From assembly GCA_947247005.1 (NCBI GenBank), contig OX365953.1, forward strand, positions 29,696,784 through 29,760,783: DNA of 64,000 nt, in the 5' to 3' direction. Below are positions 1 through 10,294 of the stretch, one piece after another; the first letter of the stretch is position 1; every line of letters begins with the position of its first letter. The translations under genes and the position numbers were made by a program. The stretch comes from Spisula solida. Its lineage: Eukaryota > Mollusca > Bivalvia > Venerida > Mactridae. The notes beneath the pieces are model-generated. The model was not told where the DNA came from. It did no database searches and worked only from the letters and a program-made list of their open reading frames with translations.

Positions 1-908
1 TTGAATATTTTTTTCCAAAATAGTAGACAATTTGTCGGCTTTTCTTTATTTTGGATTAATTTACTAATGAAGTTTACACTCACTGTTGGCATTTCTTAGA
101 TGTTAAAATCAACATAAAATCAAAATAAATGCATTTTGTTAAAGAGAGGCACCCTTACTTTATTAGCTGTTTTCAAACTCCGAAGAAAAAACCCCTAATT
201 ACTAATGAAAAGATTTTATGACTGGTTTTATTGCATTGATATTTTTGCTGTTGGACAAAAGAGTAATGTTTTATTCACCAATGAGAAGTCAGCTGTGGTT
301 AGGGATGTCATATGAACAGAAATTGCAAACTTTTGATTCCATATCTAAAACTAGACTGAGGATGCATCAATATTTGTAATAAAACATCAAGTATGATCAA
401 TATTTGTAAATACAAAAATGTATTAATCAATATTTGTAATAAAACATCATCAGTTGAATGCAATATAATGTTGGTACATGTATTTCAAACAATAAAAATG
501 TAATAAATGATTAAGACAATCTTGGCATGTCCCTTTAAATGTCCAGCTGCATTAAAAGGGACATTCTAGATGATACTCAGAACCTGATACATGTCTGGTA
601 TATCAGTAGTGCTTATTGCTCTGTTGCAGTTCTGTACATGCAGGTTTCATATGGCTTTTGGACTCACTTGTTCTTTTTTGCATTCAACTGAGAACGTTGT
701 AAGTACATGACTATTCAGTTTTGTCCTTGTCTAATTGGCCAATGACCTCTTTCTTCCAGAGGAAGAGACAGAAAGTATGTGTGATGCATGTGTACAAGAA
801 ATCTAGATGCGCTACCCTAAATCTTTCTGAATAGACTCCTAGGTTCTTGTACCTGCCTGGTGTATAGCACCGATACATGTGAGAGTGACCTTAAATATAG
901 CACATATT
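1..908. other. 5' flank or intron 1 of RPAIN copy A
   Basis: No exon could be supported here. The stretch aligns with 28331-29190 upstream of RPAIN copy B (shared landmarks: the ACAATTTGTCGGCTTT motif near 30, the AGAGAGGCACCCTTAC motif near 143, and GAGAGTGACCTTAAATA near 880), so it lies inside the duplicated block. The homology runs to the window edge, so the true 5' end of the duplication is not visible. No codons resembling the conserved PPWKE segment of vertebrate RPAIN exon 1 were found, so exon 1 of copy A is probably upstream of the window. Confidence 0.6.
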
Positions 909-1320
909 TTAGCTCGCCTGTCACAAAGTGACAGAGAGAACTTTTGTGATCACTCTTCGTCCATTGTCCGTCCGTCAACCATATGATTGTGTAGACACTA
1001 GAGGTCAAAATGTTGGCCTAATCTATATGAAACTTGGTCACAATGATCATATCAACAAAATCTATGTTTGATATTGGTCATCCGGGGTGATAAACTAGGT
1101 CATAAGGTCAAATCATAGAAAACCCTTGTGTAGTCACTAGAGGTCACAATTTTGACCTAATCTTTATGAAACTTGGTCACAATGATCATAATAACAAAAT
1201 CTAGGTCAATTGTGGTATTGGGTCATCCGGGGTCATAAACAAGATCATAAGGTCAAATCATAGAAAAACCTTGTGTAGTCACTAGAGGTCACAATTTTGA
1301 CCTAATCTTGATAAAACTTT
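909..1320 (+). mobile_element. Dispersed repeat 'A' (TAGCTCGCCTG type), insertion specific to copy A
   Basis: The element begins with TAGCTCGCCTGTCACAAAGT and holds about three imperfect tandem subunits of roughly 140 bases (starting near 993, 1134 and 1276), each with ACTAGAGGTCA, an AAACTTGGTCACAATGATCAT-like stretch and a GGTCATCCGGGGTCA-like stretch. The paralogous site upstream of RPAIN-B reads straight from ATAGCACATATTG into AAAAGTATTCACTG (about 29168-29195), so copy B preserves the empty or near-empty site. A relative lies at 13886-14167. It looks non-autonomous; I see no coding capacity. Class unknown. Confidence 0.7.
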
Positions 1321-1345
1321 ACAAAGTATTCATTGTTTATTTCAG

Positions 1346-1510
1346 AGATGTTTGGACAGACTTCGTGAGAGCCGAGACAAACTGAAGGCGAAATTCCGGA
1401 AACTTCCAACACTGACCAACAATGATATGTTTATAGAGGAACTAATGAAAGCAGAATGGGACTCATTGAGAAAAGAGCATGAGAAGAACTCATATGAAAT
1501 GGATATTGAG
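1346..1510 (+). CDS. RPAIN: RPAIN-A exon 2
   Basis: The exon is 165 bases (55 codons), preceded by TTTATTTCAG and followed by the donor GTTTGT. It encodes the basic N-terminal segment starting RCLDRLRESRDKLKAKF and ending NSYEMDIE. The incoming phase is 0, so a preceding exon must end on a whole codon, as human exon 1 does before RCLER. An ATG at 1348 is out of frame with this reading and should not be taken as the start. Confidence 0.92.
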
Positions 1511-4500
1511 GTTTGTCCAGTTGACCAAAGATACACAGGGGTCCTATACTGTAAACAAAAAAAAATATTTTACTTGATTTAATTTCGCGGAGTTCGTGAG
1601 TGGTAGAATTTCAGAAAATTAAGTCGCAGCAAAAGTGCTAAAAATATTATAATGGACATTGTGAGAAACTTAAAAGTGCAAAAATTCGTAGTCGATAAGC
1701 AAAACGCGAAAGTTAGTATTCGCGAAAGCAATTTGGTTTACAGTAATTCCAGAATTATCCGGAGATCCCGTTTTGCTGCACTAGAAAGCAAGAACTTTTC
1801 TGCAGAAAATAAAAGTTTCTTGATGAAAAAATTGACTAATGTATGGTCATTTGAAATTTCATGAGCTGAAATTGTAAAACAATATAACTTATGTTTAAAA
1901 CATAAGTTTGGTGGAGGGATGTGTGCTAATGGCACACAAAATTTGCATCTTATTTTCAGGATAGGGCATGTATTATAATGCCCTAGTAGGACCCCTGGAA
2001 CCTACAGCTACCACTTCAAAAAAGATTCTGGTCGATAGTGTTGTGTTCTGGGGTGGTATTCAATATTTATCTTACTTGACTTTAGGATAAGGACAACAAA
2101 GTAGATCACACTACATTAAACTCTTGGCCAGTTACAAGCGATATGATTAGCTTTCCTTATTCACCAATTTAATAAGATCAATATTGAATACCACCCCAGA
2201 ACTGGATGACAATTAAAACATCTTGTAGCATATGAACCTGTTGTTGACATATTTATAAAGGCTATTAAATTAGTGTTGGTTTATTATTGAATTTTCTTGA
2301 ACAAGTTAAATAAAATGATATGAAGCAAGCCTTGTTAAGAAAGTTTCAAAAATTCAATAATAAATCAACCCTAATTTAATATTCTTCCTTGTTTAGACAT
2401 TTAAACTTGACTTTGCCTATATACAGCACTACATATTAACGAACGTAAGTTCGTGACGTCATTATAATAAAACAAAGAAGTGAAATGACGTTATTTGCAC
2501 ATTTAATGCTCACTGTGCATTAACACTGTACACTAAAAAATATATGCACATTAGAATAATGGGCGTGTGATAAAGATATATACAAAAGCCTTTGAAATGA
2601 TGAAATTTTGCTACTTTGTTGGAATATAAGTAAGCATGTGAATTGACATTGTCAAATGGCAAGTTTAGGCATTGTGTCCTACAGACGCATTTCTTGTTAT
2701 ATTTAATGTGTAACAGTTAATATGGCTGTATTGGTTGAGTGCTGCCTTCCCTGTCCGATTGGTCCTTATATTCTTGCGTGATTGTCTTCTGGTTCAAACA
2801 AAACTTCTCTGTCTCCAATCCAGACTGTTTAAAGTTAAAACAAGCACGGTTGTTAAATGTTTAATGATACGACACAAATTCTTGTATATTGTAATGATTA
2901 ACAATTCGTTTCAGGTTGGTGGTAGTCTGGATTTCAATATTGATCAAATACTCGACATGTTTGAAGATATACAGTCAGAATTACGTCAGGAAGGTACTAG
3001 TCCTTACAATATATGTATACTTTCTAAATTTCTATAGATATACTGTAAAATCAGTCCTTTTCATATGCATTTAATTTCTTTGATTTAGAAAGAATATAAT
3101 TTCATGGAAGAATACAACGATAGGGGTGAAAGTAGTAGTAAGGAGTGAATAGTAAGGACACTCCCTTGTTTATGCAGATTGATCATGAACAAGATCTTAC
3201 AACTTGCGTAATTGCTCCCGACATCTTATTCCCGGTGGTATAGTACACTGCCATGAGAGTATGAGAGACGGATACTTGCTGTGCACATGTCGGTCGGTCG
3301 ATCTGTCGGTAGACCAAATGGTTTCCTTTCAATAACTTAAGCACTTTGCCCTAGGATCTTCATACTTTACATTGAGCCATGATCAAGGTTGATCATCAAC
3401 ACTATATGACCCCTATTGATTTTGTGGTTAGTAGATCAAAGGTCAATGTAACTGTGACATTTACCAGTTCTGAATATAGGGCTGGTTTCCATTTAATAAC
3501 TCAAGTACGCTTTACCCTCGGATCTTCCATCTTTACATGTAGGTTTTTCATCAACAGTATATGACTTGTATTAATTTTGAGGTCAGTAGGTCAAAGACTG
3601 TGAACATTATCATTTCTGACTATTGGGCTGGTACTCAAGAACGCTTTACCCTTGGATCTTCAATCTTTACATGGAGGTTGGCTATCAACAGTATATGACC
3701 AGTATTAATTTTGAGGTCAGTAGGTCGATGGTCAAGGACTTTTGAACTGCCATAGTGCATATTATGTGTTTTACAAACATCTCTTGTTCTTGTTGGTTCG
3801 GGTCTGTTGATATTTTCCAGACCTTTATTAGTGTGTGGACAATTATTATTTCACCTGGGGTACGCACTTAGTGTTTTATCACTGACATTACATGATTTTA
3901 ATCTTTATAAAAATATTAAAAGGTCACTTGGTTTTGATGAATGCCTGGGACAGTAGCTATCCATTAAATAGTTAAAAGTCATAAATGAACCCTCATGAGT
4001 TGGGTGGAATTCAAACCAACGACCTCAACGGCTACAGCACCTAGCACTGAAGTAACTATGACAGCGCAGTCAGTATGGTCGTGGTCATTTCAGTGCTAGG
4101 CATCCATGCCTTTAGGGGTTCGAATCCTACCCAAAGAATGAGGGTTCCTATAAGACTTTTAAAAATATAAAAATGTTCACGTTCAAAGTTATTGCAATAT
4201 ATTTACAATGTTCTTAATCAATAAAACTCTCGTCTGAAGGTTATATGTACCTGATTTGTCCATTGTTCACTTGTCAAACAGAATTTGCTTCTAATATATT
4301 GGCACATTGGATGTCACTACAGATTTGCTATAATTTGATTGAGATATGGCAGTCTGTTGTTGGCAAGATTTTATGGAAAGCTGTGAAGCCTATTACTCAC
4401 CTCTATATATGTGTAGGTCTGGTATTTCTGCCCTGGATTCTGTCTGATCAACAAAACCACCGACTAGTGGTAAACTTCATTCAGTTAGACAAACTTTCGA

Positions 4501-7500
4501 AATATTATGCACCTATACTTATACTGTAAACATATTTACTTTCGCGAGTACTCAAATTTGCATTTCTGATCATCGGCTAATTCGTGACTACAAATATTCG
4601 TGTTTTTAAGTTTCCTGCAATGTCCATTTTAATGTTTTTAGCAGGTTCGCGGGGACTTAATTTCGTGAAATTCTACCACTCGCGAAATCCTTGTAACTAA
4701 ATTGCACAGAACATTTTTTTGGTTTACAGTAGGATCTTTTTTTCGAGCAAAGGCATAATTTGTCTCATTCCACACCATGTCATTTTGTACATCTCCAGAT
4801 ATTTGGGAAATGTTATGCTGATATTGTTTTTATGGAGATTTGAATAAGGAATCACAATATTGCCCATTGACCACATGAAGGCCAACTATACTGTAACAAG
4901 TGTGGATGCTTATATTGATGGATCCCGTATATATACCAACTATCACCTAAGCAGAAATAATCATTTGATGTCTGACGTCAATCAAGCAGACAATGTTTGC
5001 GGTAACTTAACTGTGTTAGACCATGCTATCAGTGATTTGTCCAATCAGCAGTCACTATTTCATAATGCTTCCACTGACTTCTGATGATCAGGGGTTAAAT
5101 GTACAGTCTGCATTCCTGAAAATAGACTTTAATTTTTTTTTCAACCATCATTATTGTACATATTCATGGCGTCACTGAAAAATTAATACTTATATATACC
5201 TCTGTATTTTGTATACAATATGACCTGTCGGTAATTTTAAAATATTACCGTAAGAGTCAATAACTTTTCATTGATGCTGAGTATGCTATACAATGTTACC
5301 TTTATAGTTCTTGGGGTCCAAGTCTGGAGGTTGTGGCAACATAATACATGACCGACCAAAGATTTGTTCATATATATATATCATATAAAGTAGACAAAAC
5401 CACTCATTGTCTATCCCATGCATAAATAAGCCTCCTGTATTCTTTTACCTTGAAGAAATTTAATATTTGACATTATGCAATATTATGTATATGACAAAGG
5501 AATGATTTACTTGCCCAATTAGGGTTACAGACTCCGTATCAATGTGTGTTCAAATCCTCCTGAGGTTTATAAGCAATTTAGTAGTAATATGACTGTATCA
5601 TATCCATCTATTAGCAAACATAATTGGTACTTTGGATATAGCGTCACTGTTTCTTATCACAGCTTTCGAATATTTCTCTGAAATCTTCTATGATAGTCTC
5701 TTGTATTAAATTATTTAATTTCATACGATATTTATCTTCTGAGACCAATCATCATACTAAATTTGTCATAATAAGTTGGAATTATAAAAATATGGCTGCC
5801 ATTGGGGGTTGAATTGGAAATTAAAAAATATCTTGAATCTTAGTGTGGAATTTAAAAGGTTTTTCTTCCATGTGACCATTGATTGACACTGTGGTGTTTC
5901 ATAACATATTGAAGATAAAGGGTCACTAGGGGCTTGGACTGTTATGCTCTGTGAAGTGATTGATTGGCCTCTTGGTAAAAGATATATATGTAACCAAGAT
6001 GTAATTGGCCTCTTGGTAAAAGATACCAAGGTATGCATCGACCCTGTTACTTTACATATCACTCAAAGAAGTAATGGGAGACATAAAGGTCATAATGGCC
6101 CCTATCTACACATCAGAAGGTATTGTACATTTGTAGTTGACACATTTGTATAAAAAAAAATTCTGACCTTATTCTGAATTTATCTGTGTTGCTGATTAGA
6201 CAGATTGAGTTACCAGAAGACCACTGAAATTTGTGTGCTATATCTGAATAAAGGCGCTAATTGATATTTTGTCCTATATATACATTCAAACATATGATAT
6301 TCTTACTTTCAGAAATAAAAATGTTGGAAGAATATTCCAATTATGAGGAGAGTTTACAGTTAGAGGAAGAATCTCTTTGTTCTGCTATTGATAAACTGTG
6401 TACAGAAGAAGTTGTCTGCCCTTTGTGTAAAAAGTAAGCTGTTGTCATTAAAGTTCCATTTTCCTTAGTATTTACGTTAGATTTATTTCATTAAATTGGG
6501 TAAATTGTATTCCGTTCTTGTCTGGTTTATTAACTTAGTAACTGAGATAGTTTGCCTCTGGTTCTTATACATACTGTCTGGGCCTGATGGTTATTAAAGT
6601 AAGATTGTTTCAAAGTCCCTGTGGCTTCCAGACTGCAGACTGTGCTTTCCCAAAACATGTTTAACATGCACAGTTACTGGACTGTACATATTGTATAGTA
6701 ACCTAGCTACCTCCTTACAGGCATTCTATTTTCTCGTAATGTAATAAAACTTTTTCAAAATTACCGTCTGCTTGTTGTCAAAATTACCAAATTTACACTT
6801 ACCGTTTCCATGGTATTTCAGGAACACACTTCTCACCAACAAATCTGTGATATTCTGTAAATGTGGCCTGAGAATAAACACTGAGGTAACGTTTTCACAC
6901 TTCTAAGTAACATTTTCACCCTTTGTGTTTGTTTTTATCTTTAAACATTTGAAACTAAGATCTTTTTACTTTAAACAACCTACAGTTACCTTCTCTTCTT
7001 TGGCACCTGATGCGGTTCAAACATTTTACAACCAAATAAAGGATTTGCTCTTGGACTGTATAGAGAAGTGGGTGTTGAGCATTAGAAATTAATGCACTGT
7101 CTAGGCAGCATCATAGTCTGCACTCTCTACTGTTTCTTTTGTTCAAGTATAGGACATCTGCTTGTCATGTAGCCAATTCATTGTAAATGTATGTAAGGGG
7201 AATTTTTAACATTACTTTCTAAACTTTAACTTTGGAATCTAATATTGATGTTTTTACTTTAGAAATTCAACATTTTATCTAAAACGTGGACATTTGATAG
7301 GTGCTTTAAAATACTGATTTTTGCTGTTGGTCAAAACAAGGTTTCTAAATGAATTTAACTGCTGCAGTTTCTTGGATAATGAGAGTTGGAGCAAGTACTT
7401 CTCAATAATACTGGAATTTATTCATGCTTTTCACTGTTTTATATTAGACACAGAAAAAGGAAATAAAATTTATGTCACATACTTGTCTAGCAGTTGTAAT

Positions 7501-9157
7501 GTATATGTGCTTAATACGTTATTTGCCCTTTAAACTGTTTTTTTGTCAAATTTGCATATTGTTGGGCAATAACTCTTAAACAAGCTTGGCTACCTTCAAT
7601 AGTACTTTTATTGTTCTTTTTCTCACATGGGACTTCGCTCATTAACAAATTTTGAACAAATTCTATTATTGGGATTTTACCCAAAACTGCAGTGTACATC
7701 CCAATAGACTTTTTAACGTTTTCCTTGTGTCTATTTGAGGGTGATAATTATATTTAAAATAAACAATAAGAATTTACCATTTTGGGTCATATTCAATTTC
7801 CTATTTGATACTGAACATGTGCTGAGCCCCAAGCCAAATAAAATTGAATCGGGGCCAGTTTGAGTTGGCATGTTTGGAGACTACAAACTGTTATTAGAGG
7901 ATGGTCTATGACAAGTTCTTGATCATTTACATGTTTAATTGTTTTTTCAGCAAGACTGTCTGACATTGAGTAATGTACAACACATGCTGGATCTCGGCTT
8001 GGAACAACATAGTGAGAAATGTGAATGTGAACCAGTGTTCAATGTTGTAGTTGAAACAGCAACCAGTAATCTACTCATGACATGCCCTGTAAGTTTTGAC
8101 ATTACCTCAATTTTCTAGCCAAAAATCACTATTGTTGCGTTTTATTCTATGAGATTAGTTGTCCAGGGTCACAAAGGTGGTCTTATTATTTATTAATGTT
8201 TTATTGTATAACGTTAAGTTGACTGTGTCCGAATCCATGCCTTGATCGACCCATGCCGTTAGCTTAATACCAATGTCATCCAGACGTTGTGTTCGTTGTC
8301 CCGCTATGTTTTGGTTGAAACCTATGCAACATACATAATCATTTTGAATGAAAATAAACATTCTCTAAGTTAAAAGAGTGAATAGAGTCTTGCATTTGTG
8401 CTATTAATTACATTCAACAAATCAATATGATACCCAGCAAAGTCTTATGTCATTCTTCATTCTTTAGGCATAGATATATGATAAGAAATGTGCTCAATTG
8501 TTGTCAAACGTGCCTTTGTATTGTCATTTGCTATCACTGTTACACATACAATTACATGTATCTGCATTAATTTTGTAAATGTAAAAAAAAATATAAAAAA
8601 TGTATTTTGTGTACTTGTCTACTTGCCTACATACTCTTCAGTTTGTTGTACATTTGTTTCTCATTGATGTTTCAAAAAGCTTGAGAACTTACATATAACA
8701 TTCAGATATGTTCAAGGAAAACAGATGTATACACATTCTTCCTTTTTATGCCCCCAAATGTCAGTTGGTCAGTCTGTCAGTCAGATCAAATGGTTTCCAT
8801 TCTTTGATAAAGCTTTGTCCTAGGATATCCAAACTTTACATGGAGGTTGGTCATCAACTGTAGATGACTGCTAATGATTTTGAAGTCAGTATTTCAAAGT
8901 TCAAGGTCACTGTGACGTTTACCATTTCTGACTTTTGGGCTGATATGGGGGGCATACCTGTTTTACAAACATATATTGTACATTTATTTCACATTGATGT
9001 TTCAAAAAAAGCTCGAGAACTTATTATGTATAACAATCAGATATCTTCAAGGAAAATAGATTCACATTCTTCCTTATTATGTTTTTATTTTGTGTGTATA
9101 AATTATCTCACTGTTTTTATGTTGCAGGATTGTGACTGGATGTCAGTTGTGATATGA
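1346..9157 (+). CDS. RPAIN: RPAIN copy A, RPA-interacting protein (exons 2-7; first exon not seen)
   Basis: RPAIN carries replication protein A into the nucleus through importin-beta, supporting DNA replication and repair. Exons: 1346-1510, 2915-2993, 6313-6433, 6822-6885, 7951-8088, 9128-9157; all introns are GT-AG, phases 0,1,2,0,0. They give 198 residues plus TGA. The N-terminal part reads RCLDRLRESRDKLK (human RCLERMRNSRDRLL), the middle is acidic and helical, and the C-terminus is a zinc-finger region: CPLC (exon 4), CKCG (exon 5), an HSEKC segment (exon 6), CPDC split across exons 6/7, then WMSVVI (human ends WAVIL). This order matches the RPA_interact N, M and C domains. About 25 N-terminal residues with the start codon are missing, probably upstream of the window. 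The gene is one of a pair with 29208-38899. Copy A alone has CECE after HSEK. Identification is by remembered family motifs. Confidence 0.92.
1547..1745 (-). mobile_element. MITE, TACTGTAAAC terminal-inverted-repeat family, in intron 2 of RPAIN-A
   Basis: The left end reads TACTGTAAAC and the right end GGTTTACAGTA, its inverted complement. The interior is rich in TTCGCGAA-like steps. It sits only about 36 bases after the exon 2 donor. The same family occurs in the opposite orientation at 4522-4731, with equivalents in copy B at 29407-29620 and 33961-34081, so this insertion predates the duplication. No coding capacity. Confidence 0.75.
2050..2197. mobile_element. MITE, GGGGTGGTATTC terminal-inverted-repeat family, in intron 2 of RPAIN-A
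   Basis: The terminal inverted repeats GGGGTGGTATTCAATATT (left) and AATATTGAATACCACCCC (right) bracket a 148-base non-coding element. A second copy lies at 24194-24337. The RPAIN-B equivalent reads GTGTTCAGAACTGGATGG with nothing in between (near 29872-29890), so the insertion happened in copy A after the duplication, or was cleanly lost from B. The target GTTCAGAAC is itself nearly palindromic, which hides any target-site duplication. Confidence 0.8.
2264..2380. mobile_element. Small foldback (MITE-like) element in intron 2 of RPAIN-A
   Basis: ATTAAATTAG at 2264 and CTAATTTAAT at 2371 are inverted complements, and pairing continues inward through GGTTTATTATTGAATTTT against AAAATTCAATAATAAATC, so most of the 117 bases can form a hairpin. 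In copy B only the left edge (GTTGGTTTA near 29955) is recognisable, followed by a different TACTGTAAAATC sequence. Class unknown. Confidence 0.6.
2915..2993 (+). CDS. RPAIN: RPAIN-A exon 3
   Basis: The exon is 79 bases, with acceptor TCGTTTCAG and donor GTACTA. It enters in phase 0 and leaves in phase 1, encoding VGGSLDFNIDQILDMFEDIQ and then SELRQE; the last Glu codon is completed by exon 4. This acidic segment corresponds to the human stretch around LEELIDMAVLEEIQQEL. Confidence 0.9.
3284..3765 (+). repeat. AGGTCA-rich dispersed repeat 'B', three tandem subunits, intron 3 of RPAIN-A
   Basis: Three imperfect subunits of about 150-165 bases begin near 3318, 3482 and 3630. Each carries AATAACTCAAG, CTTTACCCTNGGATCTTC, TTTACATGGAGGTTGG, ATCAACAGTATATGACC and TTTTGAGGTCAGTAGGTC. 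The copy B equivalent (32507-32840) has two subunits. Other members: 8748-8965, 14935-15140, 38479-38715, 42715-42830 continuing at 43481-43640, 49905-50170 and 56040-56310. Confidence 0.75.
3972..4162. mobile_element. MITE with tRNA-like GGTTCGAATCC box, intron 3 of RPAIN-A
   Basis: The terminal inverted repeats are about 25 bases: TTAAAAGTCATAAATGAACC at left pairs with GGTTCCTATAAGACTTTTAA at right. Just inside, a second inverted pair contains a tRNA T-loop-like box (GGTTCGAATCCTACCC near 4117, with its mirror near 4005). TAGCACTGAAGT and TTTCAGTGCTA pair further in. An orthologous insertion lies at 33403-33599, so it predates the duplication. It may descend from an inverted pair of tRNA-derived sequences; that origin is inference. 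Confidence 0.7.
4522..4731 (+). mobile_element. MITE, TACTGTAAAC family, full-length copy in intron 3 of RPAIN-A
   Basis: The ends are TACTGTAAAC and GGTTTACAGTA. The interior matches the inverse of 1547-1745, including TTTCCTGCAATGTCCATTTT and TTCTACCACTCGCGAA. The copy B equivalent at 33961-34081 is about 90 bases shorter through an internal deletion. Confidence 0.75.
6313..6433 (+). CDS. RPAIN: RPAIN-A exon 4
   Basis: The exon is 121 bases, acceptor TTACTTTCAG and donor GTAAGC, entering in phase 1 and leaving in phase 2. It encodes EIKMLEEYSNYEESLQLEEE and runs on to EEVVCPLCKK, giving the first zinc-ligand pair CPLC (human CPVC). The acidic helix before it matches the human ISEYEKSLQFDEKCL region. 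Confidence 0.92.
6822..6885 (+). CDS. RPAIN: RPAIN-A exon 5
   Basis: The exon is 64 bases, acceptor GGTATTTCAG and donor GTAACG, entering in phase 2 and leaving in phase 0. It encodes NTLLTNKSVIFCKCGLRINT plus E; CKCG is the second cysteine pair of the zinc-finger region (human VVVCQCGLSI). Confidence 0.92.
7951..8088 (+). CDS. RPAIN: RPAIN-A exon 6
   Basis: The exon is 138 bases (46 codons), acceptor GTTTTTTCAG and donor GTAAGT, phase 0 on both sides. It encodes QDCLTLSNVQHMLDLGLEQH, then SEKCECEPVFNVVVE and finishes SNLLMTCP. The histidine and cysteine of HSEKC parallel human HSAHC. TGTGAA occurs twice in tandem here, adding Cys and Glu relative to copy B. Confidence 0.92.
8748..8965 (+). 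repeat. AGGTCA-rich dispersed repeat 'B', single unit, intron 6 of RPAIN-A
   Basis: It starts TATGCCCCCAAATGTCAG and contains CAGATCAAATGGTTTCC, TTTACATGGAGGTTGGTCAT and TTCAAGGTCACTGTGACG, ending near a GGGGGGCATA run. The copy B equivalent is 38479-38715, so this insertion predates the duplication. Confidence 0.7.
9128..9157 (+). CDS. RPAIN: RPAIN-A exon 7 (last coding exon)
   Basis: The 30 coding bases after TGTTGCAG encode DCDWMSVVI and the TGA stop. The exon supplies the last cysteine of the split CPDC pair. The short hydrophobic tail after Trp matches the human DTWAVIL ending. Confidence 0.9.
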   Translation, partial: DCDWMSVVI

Positions 9158-10294
9158 ACATACCATGTTATAATACCATATTATACCTCAATGCCGGCCA
9201 AGTTGTGTTCAGCGAGTTGTGTATTCTGATGTGATAATTCAAGTTTCTGTCCTGGAACATTGTGTGTACATGAACACTTAACATTTGTTATTTCTTGTAA
9301 TACATCTATTCAATGTCTAAAGTACCATTTTGTAGTAATTGAGCGTGACATAATTATGCTTGAGGAACACAGGGGTATTAATCCTGAATCCTTGGTTCAA
9401 TTGTTTTGAATAGTGTAATTTTCTTTTTTTCTTACAAAATATCTGTATTTTGAACGGTTAGGATGGCATTTAGCCAGGACTTGATAAACTCAGAGTTACT
9501 TCCCTTACTAATTTAGTTTTTCATTGCTTAAAAAACCAAAGTAAAGGCTTTCCTCGATACCTGAAGCCTCAAAGCCCTAATTAATATTCAGGATTGGGAA
9601 CATTAGTACAGTAGATTTCCTGTGTGCCTTGAGTAGTTACAAATGTATTTAACTGAATACCAAAATTGTTTGCATGTTAAAAGTAAATGGTTACTGATTG
9701 TATTCATTATTTGTTGGATAGATGTTAACTTTACCCAATGGAACTTATTTACAATCTGAGATATTGAAAATCTTTAAAACTGAACTAAAACTAAGAAGAA
9801 CAACGTTTGCTAGCCCTAGTCTTACAAAAAGAAGATAATTTTGAAATGCACCATTCCTGCTCATGCTGTCACTGAAACTATATTGAGTATTCATGAGACG
9901 TAAGGTCTCTGATATTGTTCTTCCAATCGATAAATACACACACATATCTGTATGTTTCCTATAATATTGTGGGTTTGATTGGACTGATATTTACCCTGCA
10001 AATCATCTATTATTGAACTTGAAACTGTTGACAGTACATGCTACTGCTTCCTGTTAACTCAATGTCTTGGTATAGTTGCTTGTTTACTTTGATAAGTCTG
10101 TAACAGATTAAATGTCAGTATGTATTTGTCTTTGAAAATATTTCATTGTATTGTCATAATTTTGTACAAATGTAGATATTTATTTTTGCCTCAATTGTTT
10201 AAGTCTTATTTATTCCCCAACACCATTTCAAAATAAAAAAATTGACAGGGTACGACTGTATAATTCTCGCATACAGATCAATGTGTACGACTAA
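9158..10294 (+). other. Presumed 3' UTR and 3' flank of RPAIN-A
   Basis: No coding sequence is seen. A candidate polyadenylation signal AATAAA lies at 10232-10237, which would give a 3' UTR of about 1.1 kb. The stretch aligns closely with 38900-40074, but there the equivalent hexamer reads AATACA. The true cleavage site cannot be fixed from sequence alone. Confidence 0.5.

Noticed and set aside
1348..1380. ATG at 1348 as a start for RPAIN-A
   Set aside because: It is in a different frame from the RCLDRLRESRDK reading, and the preceding TTTCAG is a good acceptor in phase with the family alignment.
3972..4162. Functional tRNA gene suggested by GGTTCGAATCC
   Set aside because: The box sits in one arm of an inverted-repeat element, with its mirror image on the other side; no acceptor stem or anticodon arm can be drawn.
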